Shown here piece after piece: positions 61,201 to 64,000 of a DNA stretch of 64,000 nt (position 1 is its first letter; each line of letters begins with the position of its first letter). The notes beneath the pieces were generated by a model. That model was not told where the DNA came from. It did not search any database and was given only the letters and a program-made list of their open reading frames with translations. Source of the DNA: a bacterium (GTDB lineage Bacteria > Cyanobacteriota > Vampirovibrionia > Gastranaerophilales > Gastranaerophilaceae); contig JAFXYZ010000021.1 in the NCBI GenBank assembly GCA_017541465.1, forward strand, positions 1 to 64,000, read 5' to 3'. The translations under genes were made by a program, and so were the position numbers.

Positions 61201-62719
61201 GGCTTCCGAACCCGTTTTTAATTGTCATCATCGGGATGGGCCCGAGTTCAAATCCGAGAACATCCTGCACCGGAAGGACTATTTTTTGTGCAAGCGGAAG
61301 GTTAAGGTTTTCGGTTGATTTAATACTGAAGTGGTTTGTACCCTCATTAAAGAGGTAAGTCATCCCGCCTATTTTTGCGCCTTCACCTCCTGCGAGTCTG
61401 ACATCAATATCCATAACCATTGTATTTCCCTGGAATTTGAGGTCAATTATGCCCTTGTGGGTGTTGTCATTCCTGTTAAAAAGATGAACATTGTCAGCGA
61501 GAACATAGCCCTTTATCTGGGGTTTTGGAATTTGTCCTTTGATTAGCATTGAGCCTTTTATGTTTCCGAAAACATCATATTTTTTTGTTTTTACGAGAAT
61601 ATCCTTATGGTCGCTGTCTTTTGGAATGATATTTGTTGGCAGAAACTTTGCAATATCTTCAACACTTGATTTTGGAACGGTTATGCTCAAATCAAGATAC
61701 GGTTTTGCGTCTTTATAAAACTGTATTTCTCCGTTTGCGTGGGCTTCAAAGTTGTCCGACTTTATTGTTGCCCGGTCAAAAGTGAGTTTTAAATCCTCAT
61801 ATTCAAGTGAAATATTTGTCTCTATTCTGTGCTCTGAGCTCATTTTACCTCTGAGCGAGGTTTTGTCGAACAATAAATTATCAATAGAGCCGGTTATTGA
61901 AAACTGTTTTTTATTGTCGTTTTCATTGTTTTTATTCGTGTGGAACTCAAAAGACATATCAGATGAAGCGCTTTGAATATCATCTGCAACGTATTCCTTT
62001 AAATAGGGTTCAAAATAGCCGAGGCTGAAGTTTTCAAAATATCCTTCTATTATGGTTTTGGATAAATCGGGGTTAAGGCTCAGAGGAAGCTCCGAGGCGA
62101 ATTTTATATTAAACGGGGTTTGGTTTTCCCCTGCGGTAATAATTACACCAGAGGTGTCGAGGTCAACGAATTTTTTTGAAATAAAACGGTTTACCCTGAA
62201 ATAATCACCCTTTAAAAATACCGTTTTTTCGTTCAGTTCATCAATAAACCCGATTTCGTAGTTTTCTATGTTACAGTTGAATTTTGAGAGCGAATAATCG
62301 AACTTGTTCTTCTGCTTTTTAAATATCTTAGCGATATTATATTGCCCGTCTTTATCCCGTTCAATATTGAGAAAAAGTTTTTTTGTATTGAAGTTATTAA
62401 CGGAAATTCTTTTAAAAATAAGGGGAAGAACGGAGGCTTTTATATCAATATCCTGTCCCGAAAAGATAATTTCATCGTTTTTGTCCTTTAGATTAATATA
62501 ATTAGCACCGCCCTGAATACTGAAATCCGAAAAAGTTTTAATCGGGCGCATGGAAAGGTCTATCGTAGCGGTGGTTTTAAGACTGACGAGCTGTTTTATC
62601 ATATATTCCTGAACGGAAGCCGTCAGAAAAACTGGGAGCATAAACAAAAAGGCGCAATCCAAAATTGCAAACAGTATAAAACTTATTAAAATTACTCTGA
62701 CTGATTTTCTGATACGCAT
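58232..62719 (-). CDS. Giant AsmA/TamB-like envelope protein
   Basis: At 1495 residues it has an N-terminal membrane anchor (about 8-32) followed by a very long chain of beta strands and short Asp/Asn-rich turns. Its C-terminal end has the phrase LLNFAKTGSFRSINGSFIMDRGIVKDISLFSQG, typical in style of AsmA-like C-terminal domains. Such proteins form hydrophobic grooves that may move phospholipids between membranes, implying an outer membrane. It stands alone, divergent from the 7TM-HD gene. Confidence 0.75.
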   Translation of the reverse strand: MRIRKSVRVILISFILFAILDCAFLFMLPVFLTASVQEYMIKQLVSLKTTATIDLSMRPIKTFSDFSIQGGANYINLKDKNDEIIFSGQDIDIKASVLPLIFKRISVNNFNTKKLFLNIERDKDGQYNIAKIFKKQKNKFDYSLSKFNCNIENYEIGFIDELNEKTVFLKGDYFRVNRFISKKFVDLDTSGVIITAGENQTPFNIKFASELPLSLNPDLSKTIIEGYFENFSLGYFEPYLKEYVADDIQSASSDMSFEFHTNKNNENDNKKQFSITGSIDNLLFDKTSLRGKMSSEHRIETNISLEYEDLKLTFDRATIKSDNFEAHANGEIQFYKDAKPYLDLSITVPKSSVEDIAKFLPTNIIPKDSDHKDILVKTKKYDVFGNIKGSMLIKGQIPKPQIKGYVLADNVHLFNRNDNTHKGIIDLKFQGNTMVMDIDVRLAGGEGAKIGGMTYLFNEGTNHFSIKSTENLNLPLAQKIVLPVQDVLGFELGPIPMMTIKNGFGSLDLKIDGTKYEGSVFGETLFRDGIVGYNGLFGEVMDAQGAVLFNDKEITYDTNGYLAGYKLNVNGKAIQNGNIEINVGTDAIETAEVMPVIEKSPMLFEIKQGLSALTDINGKAKIDFSLRGDIQDFQSGNNIRARGTVYLFNDTCKLIGFNTPLHSIKGIVEFSDKEVYFKDLRAMVENSPVNAEGNILINKETKIPTIDITVTSDSVNAGDTIRFLAESDMSRHNALPDISNLYALDSKHDLLFKYNAQNSVFDVKKAYAVMNFLERQDTLSPIKFSSGKIVLSNAKTDIDNVIADFFNTKATISGNVNRVDTPHPVYNLNIDAKGFNFETMPQIQNLPVISENAKKTIGMFDDFKGYADFDLKIKDNNMSGSVDVSQLTFRSKKTNIPVFIPKTKFDIKGNKLSTKALSAKVGQTDIFGDIALSELGRNNLVNAHLNTKITNDFVEAYVNPSLPQKVLVIGDIDLYSEIKGSLNDLKITPKITFNPDSDMFYMDTNLGNIAFKRELGGLITLTPHNLRLSDFKYERAKQKLVTFSADIDREKNIINSLSVVTHENLPVKFLNPVFNSEIFKSGDFSANLKYYTDSEVQYPKLSGSAEFRDTVFKIINFETDKFKLKTDKDLIKINLSGEAYSSDLEVAATVKNNLSLPINIDSLKVSSSSLDNTTIIDSLNSVSEEYLKNVSKQKEQQTDRKNILNINNGEINIDKLNYQNLFFKNISAKYTLDDKDVLQIKDIKADISEGTIEADASYSIPTGDIKLNVSLSDVDSNAIAENIFGAKNQLYGTGHGRLIIETKGTTTEDRIKNLNGECYFVIIDGKMPKLGSLESLLRASNIVKSGISGLTINSMLDLLNFAKTGSFRSINGSFIMDRGIVKDISLFSQGTNLSIYMNGKYNIAKGTANAEIWGKLSNKLSTLLGPIGNASINSFFSLIPGINISEGDIKTFNDNIGKIPPLDYSNDDFRIFQAIIDGNINSNSSEYVKSFKWVE

Positions 62720-62853
62720 TGCCCAAAACTCTGTTATTAATAATATTATATTATTTAAATATCAAATGTAAAATTGTGAAGATGAGGTTGTTCTTATTTG
62801 TTTTTTGGTAGTAAAATGTAAAATGTTAATTAACGTACAGATTGAGAATTTTT

Positions 62854-64000
62854 ATGAAAAAACCACAAATTGTTGATAAAGCGAAAGAGTTCTTTTTATC
62901 GCAAAATATGACATATGTTGTTTCTATTTTTGCTTTTTGCATACTCTTTACGGCAATTATCTGCTGTAAATATTTCTTTATGCAGAGCTTTACGGACAAA
63001 AATAATATAAGCAAGGTAACGATAATTGCACCGAAAGAGATTAAAGTTACCGATGTTATGAAAACGGAAAAGAGGAAAAAAGAGGTTTCCCAGAATGTTT
63101 CCCCGATTTACACTCCTGTAGATGACAAATATATCCAGGAAAATCTCATTGATATTATCAACTATATCACTGCCGTCAGAACTTCTGATAAGGCAAGAAC
63201 CGAAAAGATTAAAGCTCTTGAGGCTCTTCTTGATATTACCGACCAGAAAACAAAAGGGTTTGTTATCAATTTCCTCCTCGAATGCGATGATGCTCTTTAT
63301 GATACCGTAACCCAAAAAGCCCAGAATACTTTAATAGGTGTTTTAAACGAAGGAATTACCGAAAAAGATATTCAGGATAATAAAATTGAAAACATCATAA
63401 GCAGAAATATTGACGTCAATACGACAAGAAACCAAATCAGAGTAATTATTGCGATGATTGAGCAGGTTATTGTGCCTAATCTTGTTGTCGATGAAAATGC
63501 TACCTCCGTTGCAAAAAAGAACGCAATGGATATGATAAGCCCTATCAAAGTTATTTTCAAAAAGGGCGAGCCTATTGTTAAAGAGGGTGAACTTATTACT
63601 CAGGTTAAGAAGGACGCGCTCTCAAAAGCGGGATATAATATTCTCCAGGTGGATTACAGCGATATTCTCTCTATCTTCTGCCTCACTCTTCTTGCGGTTG
63701 CAGGTGTTGTTGCATATCTGAGATTTTATGAAAAACAGTTCTTCGATAAACGTCACATAATGATTATGGCATCATCGACCATTATTGTAACACTTTTGGC
63801 GGTATTTATTCCGTATAACTGGTCTGTTTACCTTCTTCCGTTTCCTTTGTTTGCAATAACGCTGTCTATATTTCTTGATTCCAAAACGGCATTTGTTACA
63901 ACGGTTGTTTTCCTTTCTCTGATAACACTATTGCTTCAGTTCTCGGCACTTGCGATGGCGGTCTTTATTATTGCAACTCTTCTTGTTGTTGTCGGACTTA
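62854..64000 (+). CDS. 7TM-HD phosphohydrolase, N-terminal part (cut by window end)
   Basis: The frame is open from ATG 62854 to the window edge (382 codons). It has one membrane helix (about 23-44), then an extracellular all-helical domain with the phrase KKGEPIVKEGELITQVKKDAL and the beginning of a multi-helix membrane region (from about residue 270). This is the 7TMR-HDED/7TM-HD layout of PgpH (YqfF), which degrades cyclic-di-AMP. The catalytic HD domain would lie beyond the window, so enzyme activity cannot be checked here. Confidence 0.8.
   Translation, partial: MKKPQIVDKAKEFFLSQNMTYVVSIFAFCILFTAIICCKYFFMQSFTDKNNISKVTIIAPKEIKVTDVMKTEKRKKEVSQNVSPIYTPVDDKYIQENLIDIINYITAVRTSDKARTEKIKALEALLDITDQKTKGFVINFLLECDDALYDTVTQKAQNTLIGVLNEGITEKDIQDNKIENIISRNIDVNTTRNQIRVIIAMIEQVIVPNLVVDENATSVAKKNAMDMISPIKVIFKKGEPIVKEGELITQVKKDALSKAGYNILQVDYSDILSIFCLTLLAVAGVVAYLRFYEKQFFDKRHIMIMASSTIIVTLLAVFIPYNWSVYLLPFPLFAITLSIFLDSKTAFVTTVVFLSLITLLLQFSALAMAVFIIATLLVVVGL

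Overview
The window reads as a chromosomal segment of a low-GC, Gram-negative-type bacterium. The best fit is the non-photosynthetic cyanobacterial sister group (Vampirovibrionia/Melainabacteria, probably Gastranaerophilales). The grounds are type IV pilus-like genes (a PilM-PilN fusion, PilO, prepilins with FTLAEVLITL motifs), a divergent omega-like subunit of cyanobacterial style, and several large lineage-type proteins with a short SFKG/KFKG motif. The lineage call is inference; no rRNA gene is present to confirm it. No transposase, integrase or phage gene was recognised.

Layout. 1-11.5 kb is housekeeping with dispersed repeats: two radical SAM enzymes, an M48 protease with two YbjQ-like proteins, purA, a probable rpoZ, rpsT, a large membrane protein and nadE. 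11.7-17.6 kb is a complete, AT-rich type II-C CRISPR-Cas locus: cas9, cas1, cas2, a minus-strand tracrRNA candidate in the cas2-array gap, and an array of 19 identical 36-nt repeats with 18 spacers. 17.6-24.3 kb holds a secreted Cys-rich protein, adenine deaminase, tRNA-Asp, gatB, a prepilin, a winged-helix protein and a 6S-like RNA candidate. 24.3-31.8 kb has a CpaE/CpaF-like pair (the CpaF-like ATPase is degenerate), trmFO, a calpain-like protease and gapA. 31.8-41.3 kb has a zincin, the rsmA-ispE-murQ operon, a prepilin gene broken at a run of nine C, a thioredoxin, a UbiA-family enzyme, a HEAT-repeat protein and purB. 41.5-49.8 kb has secD-secF, an HTH/zinc-ribbon protein, a second large membrane protein, a Met-rich mini-protein, a TPP-enzyme/HAD/aldolase operon and a YajQ homologue. 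49.8-64 kb has an envelope-stress module (zinc anti-sigma, ECF sigma, Spy-like protein), two paralogous secreted proteins, rsfS, a primary-type sigma factor, rlmB, pilMN-pilO, prs, a giant AsmA-like protein and the start of a 7TM-HD phosphohydrolase.

How the genes work together. The CRISPR locus looks functional. Cas9 retains all RuvC and HNH catalytic residues. Each repeat carries an extended -10 promoter (TGTTATAAT) on the minus strand, so crRNAs could be transcribed one spacer at a time, as known in Neisseria type II-C systems. The tracrRNA candidate can pair with the repeat over an 18-bp uninterrupted stem plus a second short stem. The pilus genes (pilMN, pilO, cpaE, the cpaF-like gene, two prepilins) are scattered rather than clustered. 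The most unusual observations are the repeat-borne promoters with the antisense tracrRNA, the Met-rich mini-ORF, the C9-tract prepilin, the NAD synthetase whose glutaminase domain lacks its cysteine, the degenerate CpaF and the 6S-like RNA.
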